Of a DNA stretch of 64,000 nt, positions 34,788 through 43,348 are shown one piece after another (the first letter of the stretch is position 1; each line of letters starts with the position of its first letter). Where the stretch lies: positions 1-64,000 of the forward strand of contig JAEUWI010000041.1 of the NCBI GenBank assembly GCA_016791475.1, given 5' to 3'. The stretch comes from Candidatus Hydrogenedentota bacterium (lineage in GTDB: Bacteria; Hydrogenedentota; Hydrogenedentia; Hydrogenedentales; JAEUWI01). A model generated the notes under the pieces. The model made no database searches and was not told the origin of the DNA. It was given only the letters and a program-made list of their open reading frames with translations. A program made the position numbers and the translations under genes.

Positions 34788-36263
34788 ATGGGACATATGG
34801 ATTTACCCCGCCTGCGCATCGCGGACGATGCGTTGTTTCTGCGCAACATCACCATGCGCCTTCCTTTTCGCTATGGCAAGGCGGTGCTGGTGGCGGCGCC
34901 CTTGCTGCACTTGCGACTGGTCATGGAGGGGGCCGATGGGAAAAGCGTTATCGGCGTCGCGGCGGACATGCTGCCGCCGAAGTGGTTCGACAAGGACCCG
35001 GCCAAGAAGTTCGAAGACAACATCAACGACTTGATCGCCGCCGTGCGGATCGCGGGCAAGGTCTATCGCGATGCGGCGTCTGCTGCCGCTTCTCCCTTTG
35101 ACGTGTGGGCCGGCGCGCACCCGGTGGTGTTGCGCCAGGGCCACGAAGCCGGACTCAACGGACTCACCTCGCAGTTTGGCTCGTCGCTTTACGAGCGCGC
35201 GGTGATCGATGCCTTCGGCAAGGGCGCGAGGGCGAGCTTTCACGCCATGCTGCGCAATAATCTTCTGGGTATTCGTCCGGATGCCATTGCCCTCGGTCTG
35301 GAAGGGTTTGAACCCGGGACCTTCATCGCCCCCGCGTCGCCCTCGACAGTTCACATCCGCCACACGGTGGGTCTGGGCGATGCCCTGCGGGACAGCGAGC
35401 TACCCGAGGCCGAGCGGCGCGTGCAGGGCCTTCCGGTCACGGTCGAGTCGTGGATCCGCGAAGGCGGCGTGCACTATTTCAAGATTAAGGCCAGCGGCAA
35501 TGTGGACATCGACGGTCCGCGGCTGGCGGCGATTCACGCCCTCTTGCGCGAGTGCGCACCGGCGGATTATGCGGTGACCCTTGATGGCAACGAGCAGTTT
35601 GCTTCCATCGCCGCGCTGAAATCGTGGTGGGAGACGCTGTCGCAGGATGCCGGTCTCGCCAATTTCTGGCCCCGCGTGCTGTATTTCGAGCAGCCGGTCG
35701 ATCGGGCTCGCGCGCTGGAAGTGACCCGGGAAGAAGTGGCCGAGCTGGGTTCGGCCTTTCCGCCCTTACTCATCGACGAGTCCGACGATGCCGTGGACAC
35801 CTTTCAGCGGGCCGTCGACTGCGGCTATCGCGGCGTGAGCGCGAAGAACTGCAAGGGGGTGTTTAAGTCGATTCTCAATGCCGCGCTGGCGGCGCGGCTC
35901 AGCCAGGGGCGGCCCGGCGCTTTTTTCCTGTCGGCGGAGGACCTGTGCAACCAGCCCGTGGTGCCGCTGCAGCAGGATCTGTGCGTGGCCAGCGCGCTGG
36001 GCGTCACCCATGCCGAGCGCAACGGCCATCACTATGCGGGACTGCTGGATCATCTGTCGCCGACGGAACGCGCCCTGGCGCTGTCGGCCAACAGCACCCT
36101 TTACGAGCCCTTCGGTGACAGCGGACGTCTGCGCATTCGAAACGGCGCGGTGGATGTCAGCAGCCTCCAAGGGGCGGGACTGGGCCTGGCAGGTGACGTT
36201 GATTTCGAAAGCATGACGCCAGTTGAGGATTGGAAGTTTGAATCGTTGGGAATTGAAGAGTGA
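34788..36263 (+). CDS. Enolase-superfamily (mandelate racemase/muconate lactonizing type) protein
   Basis: A 491-residue cytoplasmic metal enzyme. The barrel shows the KxK acid/base motif (FKIKASGN), three metal carboxylates (TLDGNEQF, YFEQPVDR, LLIDESDD) and the opposing lysine in GVSAKNCKG, all in the right order for the superfamily, which abstracts a proton next to a carboxylate. The N-terminal capping domain (RLPFRYGKAVLVAAPLLHLRL, GVAADMLPPKWFDK) is distinctive. ATG 34788 has GAGAGAG just upstream; ATGs at 34776 and 34797 are alternatives. It is followed after 104 bases by a MetE-like gene. The substrate is unknown; a sugar acid or similar is a guess. Confidence 0.85.
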   Translation: MGHMDLPRLRIADDALFLRNITMRLPFRYGKAVLVAAPLLHLRLVMEGADGKSVIGVAADMLPPKWFDKDPAKKFEDNINDLIAAVRIAGKVYRDAASAAASPFDVWAGAHPVVLRQGHEAGLNGLTSQFGSSLYERAVIDAFGKGARASFHAMLRNNLLGIRPDAIALGLEGFEPGTFIAPASPSTVHIRHTVGLGDALRDSELPEAERRVQGLPVTVESWIREGGVHYFKIKASGNVDIDGPRLAAIHALLRECAPADYAVTLDGNEQFASIAALKSWWETLSQDAGLANFWPRVLYFEQPVDRARALEVTREEVAELGSAFPPLLIDESDDAVDTFQRAVDCGYRGVSAKNCKGVFKSILNAALAARLSQGRPGAFFLSAEDLCNQPVVPLQQDLCVASALGVTHAERNGHHYAGLLDHLSPTERALALSANSTLYEPFGDSGRLRIRNGAVDVSSLQGAGLGLAGDVDFESMTPVEDWKFESLGIEE

Positions 36264-36367
36264 TACCAGCATCGATTGTCTCTGAAGTCCTTTCGGTCCT
36301 TTATGTCCTTAGCTCGGCGAAGTAATCCGTAGTTTTGCCCAAAGTCCATCAACACAGGAAACCCACC

Positions 36368-37357
36368 ATGATCAAGACCACCGTCGTCGGCAGTTACCCC
36401 ACGCCCCTATGGTTGCGCGTCCACAGCACGCGCGAGGCCCTGCGCGATGCCATCATTGTCGTGCTTCAGACCCAGGAACAGGCCGGTATCGACGTGGTGG
36501 CCGATGGCGAGCTCAACCGTTGGGACATCAACCACGCCGAAACCAACGGCATGATCGATTTCTTCGTGCGTCCGCTGGACAACTTCCGGCGTGACCTGAG
36601 CTTTGCAGAACTGCAAGCCTGGCGTGCGAACGAGCAGATGAAGTTTCGATCCGCGCCTCCCGGCGTGGTCGTGGGAGCGCTCGGTGCGGGACAGCTCGAT
36701 TTGCCGGGCAACTACGCGCTTTTCAAAGGCCTCACCACGAAGCCGAAGAAGTTCACCGTGACCAGCCCGTACATGCTTGCGAAGACGCTGGTCGATCAGC
36801 ACTACCGCGATACGGAAGCGCTGATGATGGCCCTGGCGGACATCCTCCGTGATCAGGTTGCCTCCATCGATGCCGACGTGATCCAGGTGGACGAGGCGAA
36901 CGTTACGGGGCACGCGGAGGATGGCCTCATGGCCGCCCGGGGTATCAATCGTGTACTGGAAGGGGTAAAGGGGGAGAAGGCGGTCCACCTCTGCTTCGGC
37001 AACTACGGCGGACAGACGATTCAAAAGGGCGCCTACAAGCGGCTGGTGGAATTGCTCAATGCCCTCGAGGCGGATCACGTGGTCCTGGAGATGGCGCGCC
37101 GTACCGAGGACGATCTGAAGGCCCTGGCCGATGTGCGCCCCAGCTTGGGCATGGGCATTGGCGTCATCGACATCAAGGACAACGAAGTGGAGACGCCCAG
37201 CGAAGTAGCCGCGCGCATCGAGGCCGCCGCAAAGGTCCTGGGGGTTGATCGAATTCACTATGTGCACCCCGATTGCGGCTTCTGGATGCTGCCGCGCCCC
37301 GTGGCCGATGCGAAGATGAGGGCGCTGGTGAAGGGGCGCGATTTGTTTCAAGGGTGA
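36368..37357 (+). CDS. MetE-like (cobalamin-independent methionine synthase C-terminal) zinc methyltransferase
   Basis: A 329-residue single-domain relative of the MetE catalytic barrel/UROD superfamily. The zinc site is visible as HLCFGNYGG (His and Cys), a Glu in VVLEMARR and a Cys in HPDCGFWMLPR. Full-length MetE (about 750 residues) has an extra N-terminal barrel that is missing here, as in archaeal core methyltransferases and epoxyalkane:CoM-transferase-type enzymes. Its thiol substrate and alkyl donor cannot be told. AGGAAA precedes ATG 36368 by 9 bases; the 11 extra residues from 36335 lack a ribosome site. It is co-oriented with the enolase-superfamily gene and may act in the same pathway. 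Confidence 0.85.
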   Translation: MIKTTVVGSYPTPLWLRVHSTREALRDAIIVVLQTQEQAGIDVVADGELNRWDINHAETNGMIDFFVRPLDNFRRDLSFAELQAWRANEQMKFRSAPPGVVVGALGAGQLDLPGNYALFKGLTTKPKKFTVTSPYMLAKTLVDQHYRDTEALMMALADILRDQVASIDADVIQVDEANVTGHAEDGLMAARGINRVLEGVKGEKAVHLCFGNYGGQTIQKGAYKRLVELLNALEADHVVLEMARRTEDDLKALADVRPSLGMGIGVIDIKDNEVETPSEVAARIEAAAKVLGVDRIHYVHPDCGFWMLPRPVADAKMRALVKGRDLFQG

Positions 37358-37430
37358 GGACTGCGGCCAGAAATAGCGCGGGCGTGCGCGGTCAGCAGGG
37401 CGAGTTGAGCTTTGCTCGTCTACCCCCTAA

Positions 37431-37448
37431 CCCCCCGCAAGCGGGGGG
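37431..37448. repeat. Third REP-like palindrome
   Basis: CCCCCCGCAAGCGGGGGG, flanked by CCCCCTAA on the left and GAAGGGAGG on the right, between the convergent MetE-like and sulfatase genes. Same core as the pair at 22232-22296. Confidence 0.8.
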
Positions 37449-37545
37449 GAAGGGAGGTGGTAAGCACCCAGGCCGGCAAGGATGCCTTTTTGACCTTCTG
37501 ATTCCACCCCATTGCTCGTGTGACCGCGATCTATACCGTCATGTC

Positions 37546-38943
37546 TTACTCATATAGCCGTCCGTCCGGCGCTTCCGGGTTCTTCTGCGGCGGGGCTTCG
37601 GTGTGACTGGCTTCGAGCAGGGCGTACAGGCGCGCGAGCATTTCGGGATTCTGCTGTCTCAGATCCTGTGACTCGCCGGGATCCTCGCTCAGGTCGTAGA
37701 GCTCCGGCGCGCTGTCCGGGCCGCGCTGGATAATCTTCCAATCACCGCTCAGAAGGCCGGCGCGTTGTCCGGTGTCGTCCTCCCAGTAGAAGAAACGGGC
37801 GCGTGCGAGATCGGCCGACGGCTGGCCCTGGAAAAGACTCCGGATGGACTGGCCGTCAAGATTCCGCGGGGCCGAATCCTGCGCACCCGCAAGTTCGGCG
37901 CAGGTGGGGAGAAAGTCGGCGAAGTGCCAGGGCACGTGGTTTGCGTCGCCTGGATGGATGGTTCCGGGCCACCAGGCCAGCGCGGGCACGCGGATGCCGC
38001 CTTCGTACTGGTCGTACTTGTAGCCGCGCAGTGGACCGTTGGCGTCGAAGAAATCGGGATCGGGAATGCTGTAGTGATCCGGGCCATTGTCCGAAGTGAA
38101 GAGCACAAGGGTGTTCTCCGCGATACCCTTCGCCTTGAGGGCATCCAGGATCTGGCCCACGCCCCGATCCATATGGGAAATCATGCCGGCCATGGTGGCG
38201 CGGGGCGCGTCGGGCGTGTGGTAGCCCTCGCGCCAATTGAACTCGGGCGCCACTTCGGGAAACTGGCCGCGATAGGGCGCAATGGCCGATTCGGGGGCGG
38301 TCCATTCGTGGTGCGGGATCGTGATGGACACGAAGCAGAAAAAAGGCGCCGCGTGGTCCGCCTGAAGGTAATCCAGTGCTTTTTGCAGGATCAGGTCATG
38401 GGTATAGACCTTTCTCGCGCCGTTGCGGTTCTCGGGTATCAGGTGGCGCTTCTCGTTGTGCCACAGATAATCCGTGTATTGAAATTGAGCGTGGCGCTGG
38501 TGCAGCGTGCCGAAAAACTCATCGAATCCCTGTTTGTTCGGGGTGCCCGATGTGCCTGCTTCGCCGAGTCCCCACTTGCCGAAGAGGGCGGTGGTATAGC
38601 CGGCGGCCTTGAGCACTTCGGCCACGGTCACATCTTCGTCCCGCAGGGGAATGCCGCCGCCATTGGCCCGGACGGGCGTATGGCCGCCATGGTAGCCTGT
38701 CATCAGCACGCTGCGGGATGCGGCGCAAAGGGCGGCACCGGCGTAGGCCCGGGTAAAGCGCATGCCTTCCGCCGCCATTTGATCCAGCCGGGGCGTCTTG
38801 ATTTTCTGTTGGCCATAGGGGCCGATATGACCGTAACCCAGATCGTCCGTGAGGATCAGGACGATATTGGGGCGTTCGAGGCCGTGGGCGGTCATGGCGA
38901 AAACGATCAGCAGGACCGACAGACAGCAATCTAAGCAGCGCAT
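37546..38943 (-). CDS. Secreted sulfatase (formylglycine-dependent)
   Basis: A 465-residue arylsulfatase-type hydrolase with a signal peptide (MRCLDCCLSVLLIVFAMTAHG). The metal ligands start with LTDDLGYG (Asp33-Asp34); the modification site is C-A-A-S-R with Cys73, which fits the CxAxR variant of the sulfatase motif converted to formylglycine; ALFGKWGLG, ITIPHHEWTAP and FTSDNGPDHY provide the other active-site Lys, His and Asp/Asn. Start ATG 38943 has GGGAGAA upstream; the longer frame to 39027 has no signal-like start. It probably removes sulfate from polysaccharides outside the inner membrane. No anaerobic or aerobic maturase is in the window. Confidence 0.93.
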   Translation of the reverse strand: MRCLDCCLSVLLIVFAMTAHGLERPNIVLILTDDLGYGHIGPYGQQKIKTPRLDQMAAEGMRFTRAYAGAALCAASRSVLMTGYHGGHTPVRANGGGIPLRDEDVTVAEVLKAAGYTTALFGKWGLGEAGTSGTPNKQGFDEFFGTLHQRHAQFQYTDYLWHNEKRHLIPENRNGARKVYTHDLILQKALDYLQADHAAPFFCFVSITIPHHEWTAPESAIAPYRGQFPEVAPEFNWREGYHTPDAPRATMAGMISHMDRGVGQILDALKAKGIAENTLVLFTSDNGPDHYSIPDPDFFDANGPLRGYKYDQYEGGIRVPALAWWPGTIHPGDANHVPWHFADFLPTCAELAGAQDSAPRNLDGQSIRSLFQGQPSADLARARFFYWEDDTGQRAGLLSGDWKIIQRGPDSAPELYDLSEDPGESQDLRQQNPEMLARLYALLEASHTEAPPQKNPEAPDGRLYE

Positions 38944-39050
38944 GGGGTTCTCCCGTGTAAAAGCCCTGAACACACAACCTTTCGACAGGATAGCGACCAC
39001 GCGCAGGGAAGGCAAATCGTACTTCAATCCCAGAATCTAACCGTTTCCAT

Positions 39051-39079
39051 TTGCCTTGCGGGGTATTCCGGGGTATACT
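39051..39079 (+). promoter_or_regulatory. Promoter of the YjfB-like gene
   Basis: TTGCCT (39051-39056), exactly 17 bases, TATACT (39074-39079), placing the start about 35 bases before the small gene. Confidence 0.7.
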
Positions 39080-39120
39080 TCTACTAAATTACAGCATCAA
39101 CGACCACGGAGGGTACGTAC

Positions 39121-39300
39121 ATGGCTGGAATATCAGGTGTGGGACCGACGATGTCCGCACAGCAGATCGAACTGCAACGGACCGTGAAGACGGCGCAACT
39201 CCTCAAAGATGTGACTGAACTACAGGGCGATCTGGCCCTGAAGCTCCTCGATTCGGCCCAGGTGGGCGGAACGGGGCAGAATCTGAATATTCAAGTATGA
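39121..39300 (+). CDS. Small YjfB-like putative motility protein
   Basis: A 59-residue protein, MAGISGVGPTMSAQQIELQR and onward, with the helical core TVKTAQLLKDVTELQGDLALKLLDS and a Gly-rich end. The pattern (short N-terminus, a run of Gln-rich helix, then LxKxxxxxQ-x-LxLLxS) resembles the YjfB family of small proteins linked to flagellar motility. GGAGGG lies 9 bases before the ATG, and a strong promoter lies upstream, so the gene is likely real despite its size. No flagellar genes are nearby. Confidence 0.65.
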   Translation: MAGISGVGPTMSAQQIELQRTVKTAQLLKDVTELQGDLALKLLDSAQVGGTGQNLNIQV

Positions 39301-39386
39301 CGACATAACTCAATCGCGTTGGGTTTCGTTGGGAATGCCGCCCGGCGGTTGGGCGCATTAAAAAAGTACATACCGCCATGATTGAA

Positions 39387-39435
39387 CGACACGTCTCGAT
39401 ATACTCGGGTCGTGTCGATTCGTTTTCGGACGAAT
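39387..39435 (+). other. Two adjacent hairpins between yjfB-like gene and bpt
   Basis: CGACACG (39387-39393) pairs with CGTGTCG (39411-39417), extended inside by CTCGA/TCGGG; immediately after, ATTCG (39418-39422) pairs with CGAAT (39431-39435). There is no U-tract, so this is not a standard terminator. It could be a processing site or leader structure for bpt. Confidence 0.45.
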
Positions 39436-39523
39436 CGGTGAGAAAAACGTTTGTGGGGTGCTATAGTAAACGTTCAGGGTTCCGGATGCCGGGCCGCAGC
39501 GTTTTCAGGGTTGGCTGAATACC

Positions 39524-40273
39524 ATGAAGCTTGAGATCAACAGGGACGAACTGGAGTCCATCATCCACCTGGGGGACGTGACGGATCCCTGTCCTTACCT
39601 GCCCGGTAAGGAGGCGACGTTCCGCTTCGGGAATGGCCATCTGGCGAGCGGGCACTACGAGGAATTGCTGGCCTGGGGCTATCGGCGGAACGGGAACTAT
39701 GTGTACCGTCCCGTATGTGGCGCCTGCCGGGAGTGCTGGGTGCTGCGCGTTCCCGTGGATACCTTCAGGATGACCAAGTCGCAGCGGCGCGTTTGGAATC
39801 GGGGTGCCGAGGCTTTCGTGGTCTCGGTGGGCTCCTGCCAATACAGCGTGGAAAAGGCCGAGGTATACCGCCGCTACCTGGCCCACCAGCACGGAACGGA
39901 AGAGTGCGCGGTCACCGAAGAGCGCTACAGCACGTTTCTGGTGGAAAGCTGTCTGCGCCACGAGACGATGGAACTGCAATACCGGGTCGATGGTCGCCTC
40001 GCGGGGGTCGGGATTGTTGACCGCCTGCGACATTCCCTTTCCACGGTCTACTTCTACTTTGATCCCGATTTTTCTCGCCTGAGTCCCGGGACCTGGTCCG
40101 CCCTGTTTGAAATTCGACTTGCGAAAACCTGGGGGCTGCCTTACTACTATCTGGGCTATTTCATACCCGGATGCGCGGCGATGAACTACAAAGCGCGCTT
40201 TCAGCCCTGTGAACTGAAGCAGCCCGACCGACCGGGTTGGATCCCCTTCAGTCCGGAGCGATTCCCAATTTGA
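39524..40273 (+). CDS. bpt: Aspartate/glutamate leucyl(arginyl)-tRNA-protein transferase
   Basis: N-end-rule transferase that adds an amino acid from aminoacyl-tRNA to proteins with acidic N-termini, marking them for ClpS/ClpAP degradation. The 249-residue length and motifs match bacterial Bpt: CPYLPG (23-28), YVYRPVCGACRECWVLRVPV with the conserved cysteines, STVYFYFDPDFS and YYYLGYFIPGCAAMNYKARFQP. Bpt and eukaryotic Ate1 share the fold; Bpt typically transfers leucine. The gene stands alone with a 223-base upstream gap containing hairpins. The Cys-rich motif suggests redox or Fe-S sensitivity as described for relatives. Confidence 0.93.
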   Translation: MKLEINRDELESIIHLGDVTDPCPYLPGKEATFRFGNGHLASGHYEELLAWGYRRNGNYVYRPVCGACRECWVLRVPVDTFRMTKSQRRVWNRGAEAFVVSVGSCQYSVEKAEVYRRYLAHQHGTEECAVTEERYSTFLVESCLRHETMELQYRVDGRLAGVGIVDRLRHSLSTVYFYFDPDFSRLSPGTWSALFEIRLAKTWGLPYYYLGYFIPGCAAMNYKARFQPCELKQPDRPGWIPFSPERFPI

Positions 40274-40491
40274 CACACAACTCTGTCCCAAAATGGGAAC
40301 ACCGCCGTCGCGGTTGCCCCATCGAATCGAAGATCTGCCGCGACCCCAAAATTATAAACCTCTGTTGCCAGCGCGTTTAGCGAGATACGAGGGAATGAGT
40401 CGAAGTTGGTATGCATATTGCGCTTTAGCTCCGTGACAACAGTCATCTCCGGTGAGGAGGTTGTAGCAGTACGCTCGGCCTGAAGGAGTGC

Positions 40492-40606
40492 GAACCTGGG
40501 TTCTGACTTTCCCAGGGTTCATCGGGCTGCGGTAAGAGTACGCGCTTGCGGGGGCCTTGCAAGCGCAGGGGTTTCCTACGTAGAATGCACCGCGGGGGCG
40601 CGGTGC
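40492..40606 (+). other. Chain of hairpins in a 399-base gene-free gap
   Basis: The gap 40274-40672 has no convincing ORF but contains consecutive stems: GAACCTGGG/CCCAGGGTTC (40492-40520, one bulge), GCGCTTGC/GCAAGCGC (40542-40566, perfect), GCACCGCG-GGGG-CGCGGTGC (40587-40606, perfect), then CCGGGT-aat-ACCCGG near 40637. None has a U-tract. The set may be the leader of the small membrane protein gene or a non-coding RNA. Confidence 0.45.
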
Positions 40607-40672
40607 TGTCTGGATGGCGGCGCGTCTTTCCCGGGTAATACCCGGCCCCACCTGATCGAGGAGTACCCAGTC

Positions 40673-40897
40673 ATGAACGAAGCCACCCCGAACCCCAATG
40701 CGGGTGCCGGCCTTGAAGAGGGCCTGCCCACCAGGGACCCCTATCCCCGCATGATCCTGGTCTGCATGGGCATCTCCATGACCCTGATCGTCATCATTTT
40801 CGCGTGCCTGTTCTACGACTTCATGCACCGGAATGAGCAGAATGTTCGTCCGGTGACGCAACCCATCCAGCGCCCCGCCGAAGCCCCTCCGTCCTGA
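40673..40897 (+). CDS. Small single-span membrane protein
   Basis: A 74-residue protein of no recognised family. A polar N-terminus (NEATPNPNAGAGLEEG) precedes one transmembrane helix (MILVCMGISMTLIVIIFACLFYDF, about 27-50), and a short Pro-rich tail (VRPVTQPIQRPAEAPPS) follows. GAGGAG lies about 9 bases before the ATG. It converges with the response-regulator gene over a 22-base gap. Size and topology resemble small regulatory or cytochrome-accessory subunits, but nothing supports a specific role. Confidence 0.6.
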   Translation: MNEATPNPNAGAGLEEGLPTRDPYPRMILVCMGISMTLIVIIFACLFYDFMHRNEQNVRPVTQPIQRPAEAPPS

Positions 40898-40919
40898 GCA
40901 CAGCTTCCGGGTGGACGCG

Positions 40920-41837
40920 TCACGTACCGATGGCGCCCTGACCCCAGTGGTAGAGCACCCCGCCGTCGGGAAACTCCTGCTTTGCCTGCTCCAGGGCCTG
41001 CTCCAGGCGCGGCAGCACGACCTCGATGTCATCGCCATCGTCCGGCAGGGCCACGATGCTCGCGGTGAAGGTCAATGCAAAGCCCGCCACGGCATTGGCG
41101 ATGGCGCCAAGCTGGGCCTGGATGCGCTGGGTGAGGATGATCGCGCCATCGAGGGGGGTCTCGGGCAGAAACAGTATGAACTGTCCACCGTGATAGCGGC
41201 CTGCGATATCCATCACCCGGATATTGGTGAGTATGACGCCGGAAAGACAGGTCAGAAGCAGGTCGCCCATGGCCACACCGCTTTCGCTGTTCACCTCGGT
41301 AAATGAATCGATATCGATCAGCACCAGACTCGCAACCCGGTTGTAGCGCATGACCCGGCGGAGTTCCTCGGAAAGCTCCTTCTCCAGCGCGGGGCGGTTG
41401 AGCAGGCGGGTGAGGGGATCGACCCGCACCATTTCCTCGTAGGAGCGCCTGCGCTCGATTACCGCCTGCACATGGGCCACCAGGATCACCGGATCGAAGG
41501 GCTTGATGAGACAGTCATCCACCCCGCTGCGAAGCGCCCGCACGTGGCTCTCGGTCTGGGTGCCGTCGATGAGAAACAGGAAGGGGATGTCCCGCGTAAC
41601 GGGGTTCATCATGCATTTTTCCCGCAGCCGGGCACCATCCATATCGGTCACCGAATGCTCCGATACCACAATGTCGACGGGACCATCCTTCAGTCGCTTC
41701 AGGGCCTCCCAGCCATCCGGGGCGGTACGCACCCGAAAATTGGCCCGGCTCAGGTAGTCCCGCATCAGGTGGAGGGTGTTGGCATCGTCTTCGACGATGA
41801 GCACATGACGTTGACGCATATTCGACAGAATAGCCAT
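40920..41837 (-). CDS. REC-GGDEF protein with degenerate receiver and degenerate GGDEF motif
   Basis: A 305-residue two-domain protein. Residues 8-125 are a CheY-like receiver with the acidic cluster IVEDD and the KPF lysine, but the phosphoacceptor position reads VVSEHSV with Glu60 in place of Asp. Residues 138-300 are a GGDEF domain: DPLTRLLNR and DIDSFTEVN are present, but the signature is RYHGGQF (216-220) rather than RYGGDEF, so cyclic-di-GMP synthesis is very unlikely. Glu in the receiver can mimic a permanently phosphorylated state. It may bind GTP or c-di-GMP as a receptor, or be a scaffold. ATG 41837 has only a weak ribosome-binding site. Confidence 0.88.
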   Translation of the reverse strand: MAILSNMRQRHVLIVEDDANTLHLMRDYLSRANFRVRTAPDGWEALKRLKDGPVDIVVSEHSVTDMDGARLREKCMMNPVTRDIPFLFLIDGTQTESHVRALRSGVDDCLIKPFDPVILVAHVQAVIERRRSYEEMVRVDPLTRLLNRPALEKELSEELRRVMRYNRVASLVLIDIDSFTEVNSESGVAMGDLLLTCLSGVILTNIRVMDIAGRYHGGQFILFLPETPLDGAIILTQRIQAQLGAIANAVAGFALTFTASIVALPDDGDDIEVVLPRLEQALEQAKQEFPDGGVLYHWGQGAIGT

Positions 41838-41917
41838 AAATCCCGACTTTCCAGGTGGCGCGGCGCGCCCGTTGCTTTGTATCGGAGGGGAGCCTTTCAG
41901 GGTTCCCGAATTAAGCG

Positions 41918-43348
41918 CTAGTGGTGTTCGTTCGTCGCAAGCGCGGGCGGGTTGCCCTTGCTGGCGTAAAGCAGTATGGCCGTCCCCACGCTTCCGGCGA
42001 TGATGCTGGCCGTAAGTATACCAAGCTTGGCGCCCGCAAGGAGATCGGCGGCGTGCGCCGAAGAATCCGCTGGCCCATGGCCACTGTCATGCCCGAGGGG
42101 AAAGGCCAGGCCGGCGATAAACAGGGACATGGTGAAGCCGATGCCGGCAAGCCAGGTTACCCCCCAGAGCTGAAGCCAGCGCACGCCCTGTGGAAGATCC
42201 GCCAGGCCGGACTTGACCGCCAGCCAGCACGCCCCCATGATGCCGAGTTGTTTCCCGGCGACCAGCCCGAATATCACGCCCAGAGAAACCGGCTGGAGAT
42301 AGAGCTCGGCGATGCGGGAAAACTCAATCTGCACCCCGGAGTTGGAGAAGGCGAACACCGGCATAATGACGAACGCGGTGAAAGGGTGGAGCTTATGCTC
42401 GATCCGCTGCAGGGGGGCTTCGACGTGAACACATTCCGCTTCAATCGCCCGGACCACCCGCTGCTGGCGGGAGTTTACGAGCAGGGGATTCACATGGTCC
42501 TCGGCATCGTCAAAACGCTGGAGAAGTTGTGTAATCCGGCTGATGAACAACGGCGTCTCATAACGTGCGTCGGCCGGGATGGTGAAGGCGAACAGCACGC
42601 CCGCAATGGTGGCGTGAACGCCGGAGAGGAAGAAGGCCACCCAGATGACACCGGCAAGCAAAGCAAACACGAGGGCATTGCGAATACCCAGCCGCGCGAG
42701 AAGAGAGGACGTGAGAATGACGGCTATTCCCGTCAACAGGGGTGTCGTCGCGATGGTATCCGTGTAGAACAGGGCGATTACCGTCACCGAACCAAGATCA
42801 TCGACGATCGCCAGGGCAATCAGGAAGACCGCCAGCCCCGTGGGCACCCGCCGGGAAAGGAGGCCCAGGACGCCCGCGGCGAAGGCGATGTCGGTCGCCA
42901 TGGGGATGCCCCAGCCCGAAAGCCCGTCGCCTGTGGCGTTGATGGCGGAGTAGATGAGGGCGGGACAGACCATGCCACCGATGGCGGCAACGATGGGGAG
43001 CAGCGCCTTCCGGACCGAGGCCAACTCGCCGACCAGCATCTCGCGTTTGATTTCCAGCCCCACCAGGAAGAAGAAAATCGACATGAGTCCATCATTAATC
43101 AAGTGGTGGAGAGACTTCGCAATCACCTCGCCATGAAGGTATATGCCGAAATTCAGGTGCCACAGATCGGTGTACCATTCACTGAGGGGACGACCCCGCA
43201 CGATGAGCGAGCTGTTCGCCAGACAAAGCGCCGCGATGGCCGCCACGAGCAGAAACACGGCGGACATGGCCCCGTGGTGAAGAATTTTCTGCAAGGTAGA
43301 AACTTGCTCCAGTGGCGGCGGTGTGGGGGAAGAAGCACGTTTCGACAT
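41918..43348 (-). CDS. nhaA: Na+/H+ antiporter NhaA
   Basis: Inner-membrane antiporter exporting Na+ in exchange for H+, for pH and salt homeostasis. The 476-residue protein has the transport aspartates Asp183-Asp184 (IVDDLGSV), Asp153 in PMATDIAFAAGVL, and FFFLVGLEIKREMLVGELAS near residues 91-111. It is longer than E. coli NhaA (388) because of a hydrophilic loop (RFDDAEDHVNPLLVNSRQQRV) and a His-rich C-terminal part (GHDSGHGPADSSAHAADL). ATG 43348 has GAGG about 9 bases upstream. It is divergent from gltA. Confidence 0.95.
   Translation of the reverse strand: MSKRASSPTPPPLEQVSTLQKILHHGAMSAVFLLVAAIAALCLANSSLIVRGRPLSEWYTDLWHLNFGIYLHGEVIAKSLHHLINDGLMSIFFFLVGLEIKREMLVGELASVRKALLPIVAAIGGMVCPALIYSAINATGDGLSGWGIPMATDIAFAAGVLGLLSRRVPTGLAVFLIALAIVDDLGSVTVIALFYTDTIATTPLLTGIAVILTSSLLARLGIRNALVFALLAGVIWVAFFLSGVHATIAGVLFAFTIPADARYETPLFISRITQLLQRFDDAEDHVNPLLVNSRQQRVVRAIEAECVHVEAPLQRIEHKLHPFTAFVIMPVFAFSNSGVQIEFSRIAELYLQPVSLGVIFGLVAGKQLGIMGACWLAVKSGLADLPQGVRWLQLWGVTWLAGIGFTMSLFIAGLAFPLGHDSGHGPADSSAHAADLLAGAKLGILTASIIAGSVGTAILLYASKGNPPALATNEHH

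Noticed and set aside
39340-39366. Terminator after the YjfB-like gene (AATGCC.../GGGCGCATT then A-run)
   Set aside because: The plus strand has an A-run instead of U, and on the minus strand the T-run is 5' of the stem, so it is not an intrinsic terminator.
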